This document shows positions 29,838 to 40,084 of a stretch of DNA of 64,000 nucleotides, one piece after another. Every line of letters begins with the position of its first letter. Positions within the stretch are counted from its first letter, which is position 1. The notes beneath the pieces are model-generated. The model saw only the letters and a program-made list of their open reading frames with translations. It ran no database searches and had not been told where the DNA came from. Source of the DNA: Alphaproteobacteria bacterium (lineage in GTDB: Bacteria > Pseudomonadota > Alphaproteobacteria > Caulobacterales > Caulobacteraceae). The position numbers and the translations under genes are program-made. The stretch covers positions 62,001 through 126,000 of the forward strand of contig JAHJOO010000066.1 in assembly GCA_018820275.1 (NCBI GenBank), read 5' to 3'.

Positions 29838-30476
29838 TCAGGCGCGGCGCCGGCCGTCTTCGGCTGCGAAATGTGCCATCTGATCGGCGTGGGCCTGGCG
29901 GAAGGCCGGGCGGTCCGTGATGCGGGCGATGTAGGCCTCGGTCGCCGGGCGGTCCCCGAAGGCGCGGACCTGCGGAATGCGCAGGACGTCGGCCATCAGC
30001 AGGTCGGCGACGGTGAAACGGCCCGCGGCCAGCCACTCGCGCCCGCCCAGGACGTTCTCCATGTGATCGAGTCGGCTCTTGAGCCAGTCCTGCAGGCCGT
30101 TCTGCGGTGGACCGGACAGGCCGAGGAACCACCACGGTACGGTGACCATCTCGACGGAGTTCAGCGCCGCGACGACCCATTGCAGGGTCGCCGCCTCTCC
30201 CGCCGGATCGCGCGGCATCAGGGCTTGGCTCTTCCTGGCGAGGTGCAGCAAACCCGCCCCGCTCTCAAACAGCTCCAGTTCGCCGTCCTGCAGAAAAGGA
30301 ACCTGGCCGAACGGCTGTTGGGCGAAATGGTCGGGTCCCTTGTCGGTCAGCGGCACCGTGCGGACGGCGTACGGCAGGCCTGCCTCTTCGCAGGCCCAGC
30401 GCAGGCGAAGATCGCGCACGAAGCCGCGCGGCATGTCGGGAACCCAGTCGTAGGTCCAGATCGTCAGGCCACTCAC
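29838..30476 (-). CDS. Glutathione S-transferase family protein
   Basis: A 212-aa GST: N-terminal thioredoxin-fold domain with PFGQVPFLQDGELELFESGAG (the cis-Pro and the Glu-Ser glutathione contacts), then an all-alpha domain with AAGRFTVADLLMADVLR, the N-capping box region. It probably conjugates or reduces an electrophile with glutathione. The GTG start overlaps the stop of the VOC gene (GTGA). Confidence 0.88.
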   Translation of the reverse strand: MSGLTIWTYDWVPDMPRGFVRDLRLRWACEEAGLPYAVRTVPLTDKGPDHFAQQPFGQVPFLQDGELELFESGAGLLHLARKSQALMPRDPAGEAATLQWVVAALNSVEMVTVPWWFLGLSGPPQNGLQDWLKSRLDHMENVLGGREWLAAGRFTVADLLMADVLRIPQVRAFGDRPATEAYIARITDRPAFRQAHADQMAHFAAEDGRRRA

Positions 30477-30913
30477 TGGCCCGGCGCCCAGCCTTCAGCG
30501 GGGATGGTGTTGACCATCCACGGCACGCCGAACCTGTCGATCAGTCCGCCGAAGCCCGGCGACCACGGGGACTCCGCGAACGGCATGGTCGGGGTGCCCC
30601 CGTCGGAGAGCTCCCGGTGCCAGCGCTCGGCTTCGTCCCTGTCCTTGGTGTGCAGGGTGACGTCGAACCCGTTCCGGTCCTTGTCGTAGCCCGGCGCGAA
30701 CTGCGGGATCCCGTCCGAGCCCATGATCGCCTGGTCGCCCACGTCCATCCAGCAATGCATCAGCTGGTCCCTGTATTTCGGATCGATCGGCATGCCCGGA
30801 AAGCCTTCGCCATAGGGGATGGCGGCGGTGATCTTGCCGCCCAGAACGCGGGCGTAGAACTCGAACGCTTCGCGGCACTCGCCGCGGAAACTCAGGCTGG
30901 TCACGATTTTCAT
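30473..30913 (-). CDS. VOC-family protein (PhnB/glyoxalase-like)
   Basis: A 146-aa protein beginning MKIVTSLSFRGECREAFEFY, the PhnB-like VOC N-terminus, with DKDRNGFDVTLHTKDRDEAE and DRFGVPWMVN in the second half. These proteins share the glyoxalase/bleomycin-resistance fold; those of the PhnB type are mostly of unknown function. AGGAG lies 7 nt before ATG 30913; the longer frame to 30961 is rejected. Confidence 0.85.
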   Translation of the reverse strand: MKIVTSLSFRGECREAFEFYARVLGGKITAAIPYGEGFPGMPIDPKYRDQLMHCWMDVGDQAIMGSDGIPQFAPGYDKDRNGFDVTLHTKDRDEAERWHRELSDGGTPTMPFAESPWSPGFGGLIDRFGVPWMVNTIPAEGWAPGQ

Positions 30914-30936
30914 GGTCGTCTCCTGTGAACGTCGGT

Positions 30937-31428
30937 TCAGTCGGGATTGGCGGCGAGCCACGCCACCAGCCGGTCGAGGGTGGAGTTCCAGCCGTACGCA
31001 TGGCCGGTCAGGCTGCGTTCAGACTTCAGGCCCTCGTGGGTGAAATCCATGCGGGTCTTGCCGTCCGCGGCTTCGTGCAGGACCACGGTGACCAGGGTGT
31101 CGGCCGGCGGGCCGTCCTCGTGGCTCTCGTCCCATTTGAAGGTGAAGACCAGGCGCTCGGGCTCGACGATCTCGCGGTAGTGCCCGCCCTGCCAGAGGTC
31201 CTCGCCCGTCTCGACGGATCGAAGACAGGCCCGCCATTCGCCGCCGACGCGCAGGTCGTTGGCCCCCGACACCATCGGCCATTCGACCGGACCCATCCAG
31301 TTGACCCGCATCTCGGGCCGGGTCCAGGCCATCCAGACCAGGGCGCGCGGCGCGTCGAAGATTCGCGTCAGGTCCAGCCGGTGCGGCAGCAGGGTCGGCA
31401 GGTCGGGCAGGGTGGCGGTGGAGGCCAT
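30937..31428 (-). CDS. AHSA1/SRPBCC-domain protein (second copy)
   Basis: A 163-aa helix-grip protein of the AHSA1 type: LDLTRIFDAPRALVWMAWT, then VGGEWRACLRSV, GHYREIVEPERLVFTFKW and a C-terminal helix (GWNSTLDRLVAWL). The fold encloses a hydrophobic ligand pocket. It lies 1 bp after the other SRPBCC gene and is diverged from it, so the pair is an old duplication or two distinct subfamilies. Confidence 0.85.
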   Translation of the reverse strand: MASTATLPDLPTLLPHRLDLTRIFDAPRALVWMAWTRPEMRVNWMGPVEWPMVSGANDLRVGGEWRACLRSVETGEDLWQGGHYREIVEPERLVFTFKWDESHEDGPPADTLVTVVLHEAADGKTRMDFTHEGLKSERSLTGHAYGWNSTLDRLVAWLAANPD

Positions 31429-31429
31429 G

Positions 31430-31933
31430 TCAGAGCGTCTTCACGATCTGGTTCAACTGGTCGGCGGCCTGCCCCCAACCCTCGTGGAAGCCCATGGCCT
31501 CATGCTGCTTCATCGCCGCCTCGGTCCAGTGGCTGGCCGTGGCCGTGTACCGCGTCCTGCCGTCGCCCGTCGGCTCCAGGTCGATGCGCGCCACCATGAA
31601 GGGGGCACCTGCGGGCTTCCAGTCCGGGGTCAGGGCGTCCGTCGAAACGATGCGGCGGTTCTCGACGACCTCGAGGTAGATGCCCGAGTTGGGCATCCGT
31701 TCGCCGTCGGGGCCATGCATGACGAAGTTGAAACGGCCGCCCGGGCGCGGCTCCAGCACCATGTCGCTGATGCTCCAGGGCCTGGGCGCGAACCACTGGG
31801 ACAGGATGGCGGGGTCCGTGTAGGCGCGGAAGACCTTCTCCGGCGGGGCGTCGATGAGGCGCTCCAGCACCAGATCGAAGCCGTGGGCCACGCCGTCGGT
31901 GTCGCACGGGTTCGCCTCAGTTTGGTTCGCCAT
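31430..31933 (-). CDS. AHSA1/SRPBCC-domain protein (first copy)
   Basis: A 167-aa helix-grip protein: LVLERLIDAPPEKVFRAYTD, LEPRPGGRFNFVMHGPDG, and the C-terminal helix EGWGQAADQLNQIV. Start ATG 31933 has AAGGAA 7 nt upstream and overlaps the arsR end by 17 bp. ArsR-AHSA1 neighbours are widespread in bacteria; the AHSA1 protein may act as ligand-binding partner or enzyme, unproven. Confidence 0.87.
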   Translation of the reverse strand: MANQTEANPCDTDGVAHGFDLVLERLIDAPPEKVFRAYTDPAILSQWFAPRPWSISDMVLEPRPGGRFNFVMHGPDGERMPNSGIYLEVVENRRIVSTDALTPDWKPAGAPFMVARIDLEPTGDGRTRYTATASHWTEAAMKQHEAMGFHEGWGQAADQLNQIVKTL

Positions 31934-32264
31934 CGTCGTTTCCTTTCTGAATCTTGCGCAGATAATCGTCCAACCGGTCAAAGCTCCGGTCCCAGAAGCG
32001 GCGGTAGTGTTCGATCCATTCCGCCATGCCTTTCAGGCCCATGGGCTCGAGCCGGGCAGGGCGCCACTGGGCCTCCTTGCCGCGACTGATCAGCCCGGCC
32101 TTTTCCAGCACCTTCAGATGCTTGGACACTGCCGCCAGGCTCATGTCGAAGGGTTCAGCCAGCTGGCTCACGGAGGCCTCGCCCTCGCACAGCCGCGCCA
32201 GGATCGCCCGCCGCGTGGGGTCCGCGAGGGCGGCGAACTTCTGGCTGAGAGGATCCGGGGTCAT
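31917..32264 (-). CDS. ArsR-family winged-helix regulator (non-metal type)
   Basis: A 115-aa ArsR protein with the recognition helix in PFDMSLAAVSKHLKVLEKAG and wing ISRGKEAQWRP. The metal-sensing CxC of ArsR/SmtB sensors is absent; there is a single cysteine (ARLCEGE). It belongs with the ArsR subfamily found next to AHSA1 genes. It is first in the eight-gene operon and probably represses it from the palindromes around its own promoter. Confidence 0.9.
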   Translation of the reverse strand: MTPDPLSQKFAALADPTRRAILARLCEGEASVSQLAEPFDMSLAAVSKHLKVLEKAGLISRGKEAQWRPARLEPMGLKGMAEWIEHYRRFWDRSFDRLDDYLRKIQKGNDDGEPN

Positions 32265-32274
32265 GGTCGGGCCG

Positions 32275-32336
32275 TGTTGAACTGTCGGGTTGAATAAAGC
32301 CGCCGACCGTCGTTGTCAACCTGTTGGTTCAATACG
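32275..32336 (-). promoter_or_regulatory. arsR operon promoter with candidate operator
   Basis: On the minus strand TTGACA (32314-32319) and TATTCA (32291-32296) are 17 nt apart, close to the sigma-70 consensus and exceptional for this GC-rich window. An imperfect palindrome CAACCTGTTG (32318-32327) overlaps the -35, and GTTGAAC and GTTGAAT repeats lie around the -10 and start site. This layout fits autorepression by ArsR. Confidence 0.65.
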
Positions 32337-32392
32337 GAGCGGGAACGCCTCCCCGCGCCTCCCGTTCATCCGCCCTGAACCCGGAGATACCG

Positions 32393-33010
32393 ATGCGCGC
32401 CCTGATCCTGAACTGCACCCTCAAGCCCTCGCCGCAACCGTCCAGCACCGAGGCCCTCGCGCGCGTTGTCGCGGGAGAGCTCGAGAAGGGTGGGGCGGAG
32501 GTGGAATTCGTCCGGCTGGTCGATCTGAACATCAAACCCGGCGTCGAGGCCGATATGGGCGACGGCGACGACTGGCCGGGCGTGCGCGGGAAGATCCTTG
32601 CCGCCGATATCCTGATCATGGCCACGCCGATCTGGCTGGGGCAGGCGTCCAGCGTCTGCATGCGCGCGCTGGAACGGATGGACGCCTTTTTCGCCGAGAC
32701 CGACGAGGACGGTCGGCCGACGCTGTTCGGCAAGGTCGGCGGCATCGTCATCACCGGCAACGAGGATGGTGCCCATCACATCGTCGGTACCGTGTCGCAG
32801 TCGTTGATCGACCTCGGCTTCACCATGCCGGGACAGAGCTGGACCTACTGGCACCTCGGCCCGGGACCGGGCCCGGACTATGTCGAGACCGAACAGGGCC
32901 ACGCCTACGCCGACCGCGTCGGCCGCAACGCCGCGCGCAACCTCCTTGCCGTGGCGAGGACGATCACGAGGACCACCTACCCGGTTCCGGAGAGCGGCGA
33001 AGAGGACTAG
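32393..33010 (+). CDS. Flavodoxin-fold NAD(P)H-dependent oxidoreductase
   Basis: A 205-aa protein with an FMN-reductase/flavodoxin-2 fold: MRALILNCTLKPSPQPSSTE (phosphate-binding loop), ADILIMATPIWLGQASS (isoalloxazine loop) and GGIVITGNEDGAHH. It probably reduces quinones, azo or nitro compounds or flavin. CGGAG lies 6 nt before ATG 32393. It is divergent from arsR across a 128-bp region and so could share its regulation. Confidence 0.82.
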   Translation: MRALILNCTLKPSPQPSSTEALARVVAGELEKGGAEVEFVRLVDLNIKPGVEADMGDGDDWPGVRGKILAADILIMATPIWLGQASSVCMRALERMDAFFAETDEDGRPTLFGKVGGIVITGNEDGAHHIVGTVSQSLIDLGFTMPGQSWTYWHLGPGPGPDYVETEQGHAYADRVGRNAARNLLAVARTITRTTYPVPESGEED

Positions 33011-33036
33011 GGTCCGGGCCTGCTCCGGAGACTGCC

Positions 33037-33501
33037 ATGCTCGCTTCCCTCGCCGCCGTCCTGTTGCTGGCCCTGCCGGCCGACCCGGAGACCGCAGCGG
33101 TCGAGGCCGCGATCGACCGGATGCATGCCGCCGCCTCCGCCGCCGACGGCCCGACCTATTTCGCCCAGTTCACGGCGGACGCCCGCTTCATCGGCACGGA
33201 CGCGACAGAGCATTGGCCGCTGGCCGATTTTCGCGCCTATGCCGAGCCCTATTTCGCCCGGGGGCGGGGCTGGGCCTACGTCCCGCGCGACCGCGTGGTG
33301 ACGATCGCCCCGATCGACTGTCGCTGCGTCGCCTGGTTCGACGAGAAGCTGACGAACTCCGCCTATGGCGATCTGCGGGGATCGGGCGTCCTGCGCCTGA
33401 CCGACGACGGCTGGAAGATCGAGCAGTACGTGCTCAGCTTGTCCGTACCGAACGATCGAGCGGGTCGGGTCGTCGAGGTGATCGCCGCTCCCGCCGAATG
33501 A
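33037..33501 (+). CDS. Exported NTF2/SnoaL-like domain protein
   Basis: A 154-aa protein with a short signal peptide (MLASLAAVLLLALPA) and an NTF2-like cone: AVEAAIDRMHAAASAADGPTYFAQFTADARFIG, WPLADFRAYAEPYF and DGWKIEQYVLSLSVP. Such domains bind small hydrophobic ligands or serve as enzymes; no activity can be assigned. CCGGAG precedes the ATG. The last 68 bp overlap, antisense, the end of the next minus-strand gene. Confidence 0.72.
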   Translation: MLASLAAVLLLALPADPETAAVEAAIDRMHAAASAADGPTYFAQFTADARFIGTDATEHWPLADFRAYAEPYFARGRGWAYVPRDRVVTIAPIDCRCVAWFDEKLTNSAYGDLRGSGVLRLTDDGWKIEQYVLSLSVPNDRAGRVVEVIAAPAE

Positions 33502-34456
33502 GGGCGCCGTCGGCCTCGTCCTCGATCACGCCGTCGATTCCCTCGTTGGTCCGTGCGTCGATGGCGAACAGCTGGCGCTCGATTTCAAGGCCTTCGTCGA
33601 TCAGCTTCGCCGCCTCGAGGCGACGCGCCTCGAACTGGCTGAAGATGCCGCGATTGCTGAACATGAACAGGCCGCCCACCGGCTTCCACGCCCCCCTGTT
33701 GGCTTCCAGCATGTCGAGATGGGCGTCCACCAGATCGAGCAGGCTGGACTGGATCTCCCAGTAGCGGGTCAACAGCGGGGCCTTGTCCTGGGCGCCGATG
33801 TCGAAACGCTCCAGCACGGCGTCGCGGGCGTACGGATCCACCACATTGTCGGCGAGGACCTTGCGGGCCGCGGCGTCGGCGGCGGCCAGCTTGCCGGGCG
33901 CGGCCTTCACCAGATCCCGGGCCAGCTGGAGCCGCTGGCGCGCGTCCGCGAATCCTCCGGAACGGTCCAGCCCGCGGGGGGTGAACGAACTCCGCCCCGT
34001 GGCGAAGGCGAGCTCGCGATGGACGGCCTGATAGGCCCAGGTCTGTTTGTTGCGGGAATTCGTCAGGGCCTCCACCAGCCGCACGGCATAGCCGGCCCGA
34101 TCCGCCTCAATGGTGCGCGCCACGGTCTGCGGGGCCCCGACCAGCAGCGCCACTCCGGCGAGGCCCGCGGCGTAGGCCAGGCCGTGCCGACGGTTGGCCG
34201 GCTGGAGGATGACGGCGTTGACCAGACCCCCGACGGCCGCGCCCATCAGCAGGGACGTCAGCACCAGCGCGCCGAGGGACGTGACCCAGATCGTCAGGCT
34301 GCCGGAGTCCGTGCCGTCGCCGAAGGCCTCGGCCTCGATGGCGCCGGAGGCCCACCAGGCGACGCCGGCCACCAGGACCGCCCCGGCCGCCAGAAACGGC
34401 CAGCTGGGCACGCGCGACTGCCACGCGCGCCGTCGGGATCCCGAAAACTTGTCCAT
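33434..34456 (-). CDS. Unknown membrane protein with cytosolic or periplasmic helical domain
   Basis: A 340-aa protein with three hydrophobic segments in the first 120 residues (FLAAGAVLVAGVAWWASGA, IWVTSLGALVLTSLLMGAAV, GLAYAAGLAGVALLVG). A long charged, mostly helical domain follows (for example FEARRLEAAKLIDEGLEIE). The tail after about residue 310 is Arg-rich and lies in the antisense overlap with the NTF2-like gene, so the natural stop may have been lost. I do not recognise the family. Start ATG 34456 has GGGAG 9-13 nt upstream. Divergent from recO. Confidence 0.6.
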   Translation of the reverse strand: MDKFSGSRRRAWQSRVPSWPFLAAGAVLVAGVAWWASGAIEAEAFGDGTDSGSLTIWVTSLGALVLTSLLMGAAVGGLVNAVILQPANRRHGLAYAAGLAGVALLVGAPQTVARTIEADRAGYAVRLVEALTNSRNKQTWAYQAVHRELAFATGRSSFTPRGLDRSGGFADARQRLQLARDLVKAAPGKLAAADAAARKVLADNVVDPYARDAVLERFDIGAQDKAPLLTRYWEIQSSLLDLVDAHLDMLEANRGAWKPVGGLFMFSNRGIFSQFEARRLEAAKLIDEGLEIERQLFAIDARTNEGIDGVIEDEADGALIRRERRSPRRPDPLDRSVRTS

Positions 34457-34515
34457 ATATCTCAACTCCCCCGTGCGCAGGTTAAGCCGACTGGACAGGG
34501 GACGCGCAAGAGGCC

Positions 34516-34543
34516 TTGCGCCGCGGCGGCGAACGCCTAAGCC
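34516..34543 (+). promoter_or_regulatory. Putative leaderless promoter of recO
   Basis: TTGCGC (34516-34521), 16-nt spacer, TAAGCC (34538-34543), then 6 nt to the ATG at 34550, so transcription would begin at the start codon. It implies recO has regained its own promoter away from era. Confidence 0.35.
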
Positions 34544-34549
34544 CGGGGA

Positions 34550-35281
34550 ATGGAGATTTCGGACGAGGCCGTGGTGCTGGCCGCCCGCGCACACGGCGAC
34601 ACGGGGGCGGTCGTCGACCTGCTCACGCGCCTGCACGGCCGCCGCGCCGCCTATGTCGCCGGCGGCGCTTCGCGGCGGATGAAGCCCTTCCTGCAGCCCG
34701 GCTCGCGCGTCGCCGTGGAGCTGAGGGCGCGGACGTCCGATCAGCTGGGGTCCGCCCGTCTGGAGCCTCTGGGGGAGGGGCCGAGCGCGCTCTTCGACGA
34801 CCCGCTCGCCCTGCTGGGCCTGTCGTCGGCCGCCGCCGTCTCCCTGGCCGCCCTGCCGGAGCGCGAGGCGCATCCGGGGGCCTTCCTGGCCTTCGAGGCG
34901 CTGACGACGGCGCTGGGGCTGCGCGACCTGTGGCCGGCCGTCTATGTCCGGTTCGAGAGCGGCCTGCTGGAAGAACTGGGCTTCGGGCTCGACCTGACCC
35001 GCTGCGCCGTCACGGGCGCGGTGGACGATCTGGCCTGGGTCAGCCCCCGCACCGGGCGGGCGGTGTCGAGCGAGGCCGGCGCGCCCTATGCCGACCGCCT
35101 GCTGCGGCTGCCCCCGTTCCTGCTGGGTGCCCAGGCCGGTCTGGGGGAGGGCGACGTGAGGGACGGGCTGGCCCTGACCGGGCACTTTCTCTCCCGCTGC
35201 GTCTTCGACCCGTTGAACCGGCCGCTGCCCGAGGCGCGGGACCGGATGGTCGAACGCCTGCGCGCGGGCGGACTGGCTTGA
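34550..35281 (+). CDS. recO: DNA repair protein RecO
   Basis: A 243-aa RecO: N-terminal OB fold (ISDEAVVLAARAHGDTGAVV, HGRRAAYVAGGASRRMKPFL, QPGSRVAVELRAR) and C-terminal helical domain with DLTRCAVTGAVDDLAWVSPR. It works with RecR to load RecA on SSB-coated gaps. Like other alphaproteobacterial RecO proteins it has few zinc-site cysteines. In many proteobacteria recO follows era; here 7.4 kb intervenes. Confidence 0.93.
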   Translation: MEISDEAVVLAARAHGDTGAVVDLLTRLHGRRAAYVAGGASRRMKPFLQPGSRVAVELRARTSDQLGSARLEPLGEGPSALFDDPLALLGLSSAAAVSLAALPEREAHPGAFLAFEALTTALGLRDLWPAVYVRFESGLLEELGFGLDLTRCAVTGAVDDLAWVSPRTGRAVSSEAGAPYADRLLRLPPFLLGAQAGLGEGDVRDGLALTGHFLSRCVFDPLNRPLPEARDRMVERLRAGGLA

Positions 35282-35365
35282 TGACCGGAATGTAATCCAC
35301 CCGGGCGTGACTTGCGTCCGGCGGGGATGTTAGCTGCGCGCATCGGGATCCGAGGAAACCTCACC

Positions 35366-36973
35366 ATGTTCAAGCGCGTCTTCGTCGCCGGCCTGTCGGC
35401 GCTCCTGTTGGCGGGCGCCTCGTCCGTCGCGATGGCCCAGACCGTCGACGCCCAGCTGGGCGACCGGATGAAGGGCCACATCACCTATCTCGCGTCAGAC
35501 GAGCTGGAAGGCCGCGACACCGGATCGGCCGGGCACATCCTGGCGGCCGAGTACGTCGAGCGCCACTATGCCGAGTTCGGGCTGAAGCCGCTGGGCGACG
35601 CCGCGGGCTCCAGCTGGCGCCAGCCGATCACCTTCGCCAGCATCACCACGACCGGCGGCCGGATGCAGGTCGGCGACCAGGTCTTCAACCAGGGTGAGCA
35701 CGCCGCCCTCTACAGCACGGTGATCGGCGACCAGACCTTCGACGCCGAGATGGTCTTCGTCGGCCACGGCGTGGTCGCCCCGACCGAAGGGATCGACGAC
35801 TACGCCGGTCTGGACGTGCGCGGAAAGATCGTCGTGGTCCTCTACGACATGCCGCAGGGCCTGCCGAGCGAGCTGAGCGCCCACATCCAGTCGTCCAAGG
35901 CGACGACGGCCGCCGAACGCGGCGCCGTCGGCGTGCTGACCCTGCTGCCGGCGCAGGCCCGCCCGGCCCCCTGGGCCTATCTGATGACCTTCCTCGGCGA
36001 GCCCCAGATGAAGTGGACCGACGCCCAGGGCCGGCCCCAGTCCGACGCCAGGGGCCTGCAATTCGAAGGCTATCTGAGCACGCCGATGACCGACGCCCTG
36101 TTCACGGGCGCGCCGATGTCTGCGGAAGAGGTCCAGACGAAGGGGGCGACCGAGCGGGTGCAGGGCTTCGTCCTGCCCGGACGGATGAGCGGCACGCTGT
36201 CGACCTCGGCGGAACTGATCGAGAGCCCGAACGTCGTCGGCGTTCTGGAAGGCTCGGATCCCGAACTGAAGAACGAGTACGTCGTCGTTCTGGGCCACCT
36301 CGACCACGAGGGCGTGGATGAAGAGCAGGAAGGCGACGACAAGATCTTCAACGGTGCCATGGACAACGCCTCGGGCATCGCGACGATGATCGAGGTCGCC
36401 CGCGAGCTGTCGAAGAACCCGCCGAAGCGCTCGGTGATCTTCCTCGCCGTGACGGCGGAAGAGAAGGGCCTGCTGGGCTCCAGCTATTTCGCCGCCAATC
36501 CGACCGTGCCGCTGGAGAACATCGTCGCGGCGGTCAACCTCGACATGCCGATCCTGACCTATGCCTTCGAGGACCTGGTGGCCTTCGGCGCCGAGCACTC
36601 GACCCTCGGCGTCGTCGTCAAGGCCGCAACCGAGGCTGTGGGCGTCGGCCTGACGCCGGACCCGACGCCCGAGGAAGCCTTCTTCGTCCGCTCGGACCAC
36701 TACGAGTTCGTGAAGGCGGGCGTGCCGTCGGTCTATCTGGACCCGGGCCCCGCCGGCCCCGGTGCGGCGGCCAGCGCCGACTTCCTCGAGAACCACTACC
36801 ACAAGGTTTCCGACGAGGTGACGCTGCCGATCGACTGGAACGCCGCCGCGCGCTTCGCCGTCGTCAACACCTCGATCGCCCGCACCATCGCCGACGGCGA
36901 GCGGCCGCAGTGGTACGCCGACAGCCCCTTCGCCTCCCCGGATCGGCCGACGGCCCAGCGCCCGACGAACTGA
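35366..36973 (+). CDS. Exported M28-family metallopeptidase
   Basis: A 535-aa protein with signal peptide (FVAGLSALLLAGASSVAMAQ, cleavage likely after AMA). A PA domain (about 130-280) carrying substrate-side residues interrupts the M28 zinc peptidase core. Metal ligands are seen in VVLGHLDHEGVD, GAMDNASGIATMIEVAR, AVTAEEKGLLGSSYF, NLDMP and RSDHYEFVKAGVPS. It is probably a periplasmic aminopeptidase. GAGGAAACC lies just before ATG 35366. Confidence 0.92.
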   Translation: MFKRVFVAGLSALLLAGASSVAMAQTVDAQLGDRMKGHITYLASDELEGRDTGSAGHILAAEYVERHYAEFGLKPLGDAAGSSWRQPITFASITTTGGRMQVGDQVFNQGEHAALYSTVIGDQTFDAEMVFVGHGVVAPTEGIDDYAGLDVRGKIVVVLYDMPQGLPSELSAHIQSSKATTAAERGAVGVLTLLPAQARPAPWAYLMTFLGEPQMKWTDAQGRPQSDARGLQFEGYLSTPMTDALFTGAPMSAEEVQTKGATERVQGFVLPGRMSGTLSTSAELIESPNVVGVLEGSDPELKNEYVVVLGHLDHEGVDEEQEGDDKIFNGAMDNASGIATMIEVARELSKNPPKRSVIFLAVTAEEKGLLGSSYFAANPTVPLENIVAAVNLDMPILTYAFEDLVAFGAEHSTLGVVVKAATEAVGVGLTPDPTPEEAFFVRSDHYEFVKAGVPSVYLDPGPAGPGAAASADFLENHYHKVSDEVTLPIDWNAAARFAVVNTSIARTIADGERPQWYADSPFASPDRPTAQRPTN

Positions 36974-37044
36974 TCCACAGTCCGGACTGAGACTATCGGG
37001 AGCGGGGCGCTAGACTGGCGCTCCGCTTCTTGATTCTGGACAGC

Positions 37045-39228
<2,184 letters not shown>

Positions 39229-39246
<18 letters not shown>

Positions 39247-39981
39247 GTCGGGCAGAGGCGCCCAGCCAAACCGGGTGAGGGCGTCCAGAGGCCGGAAGCG
39301 GGCCTTGTAGTCCATGGTCCTCGACCCCTCGACCCAGTAGCCGAGGTAGACGAAGGGCAGGCCCAGGTTCCGCGCCTGCACCACGTGGTCCAGCACGTTG
39401 AAGACGCCGAGGCCGCGCTTCTCCTCGCCCGGATCGAAGAAGCTGTAGACCATCGACAGACCGTCCGAGAGGACGTCGGTCAGGGCCACCCCCATCAGCC
39501 GCCCGGGGCCGCCGTCGACCGAGGGGAGGCGGTACTCGACCAGATGCGTCCGCACCGCCGTGTCCTCGACCATGGCGACGTAGTCCAGCCAGCCCATGTC
39601 GCTCATGCCGCCGGTGGGGTGGCGCGCGGTCAGGTAGCGGCGCAGCAGGTCGAACTGCTCGACCGTGGCCTCCGCCTCGACGAAGTGGCGAACCAGATCG
39701 GCGTTGCGGCGCAGGGTTCGCGCCCGGCTGCGGGACAGGTCGAACCGCGCCAGGGGAATCCGCACCGAGACGCAGGCGTCGCAGGCGTCGCAGGCGGGCC
39801 GGTACGCGATGTTCTGGCTTCGGCGGAATCCCGCCTGGGTCAGCTCGTCATTGACCCAGGCCCCGTCGGAGAAGGGCAGGTTGGCGAAGACTTTCCGCTC
39901 GGTCCTGCCCGGAAGGTAGGGGCAGGGCGCCGTCGCCGTCATATAGAACCGAAGCTGACGACGCGGGACGTGCTGGGTCAC
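39229..39981 (-). CDS. Aspartate/glutamate leucyl- or arginyl-transferase (N-degron pathway)
   Basis: A 250-aa protein of the ATE/Bpt family: FYMTATAPCPYLPGRTERKV, FRRSQNIAYRPACDACDACV (conserved cysteines) and FVYLGYWVEGSRTMDYKARF. It transfers an amino acid from aminoacyl-tRNA to N-terminal Asp/Glu of proteins, marking them for ClpS/ClpAP. Alphaproteobacterial members have been described with either Leu or Arg specificity, which sequence does not settle. GTG start. Confidence 0.92.
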
Positions 39982-40084
39982 GGCCGTTTCCGTGAAGGTC
40001 CGCGAGGAGAGGCGCTGCTCATCGGCGGATTTGACCCGGGCTCCGTGGCGCCCGCAAGGCGATTCGCGCGGCGGGCGGGGCGGG

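Noticed and set aside
34470-34490. Single TTAA half sites (here, near 41037 and near 62893) as CtrA boxes
   Set aside because: Only one half site each; no partner at 7-nt spacing.
27131-34549. Integrated mobile element between era and recO
   Set aside because: No integrase, transposase, terminal repeat or tRNA target is visible, so I call it an accessory block only.
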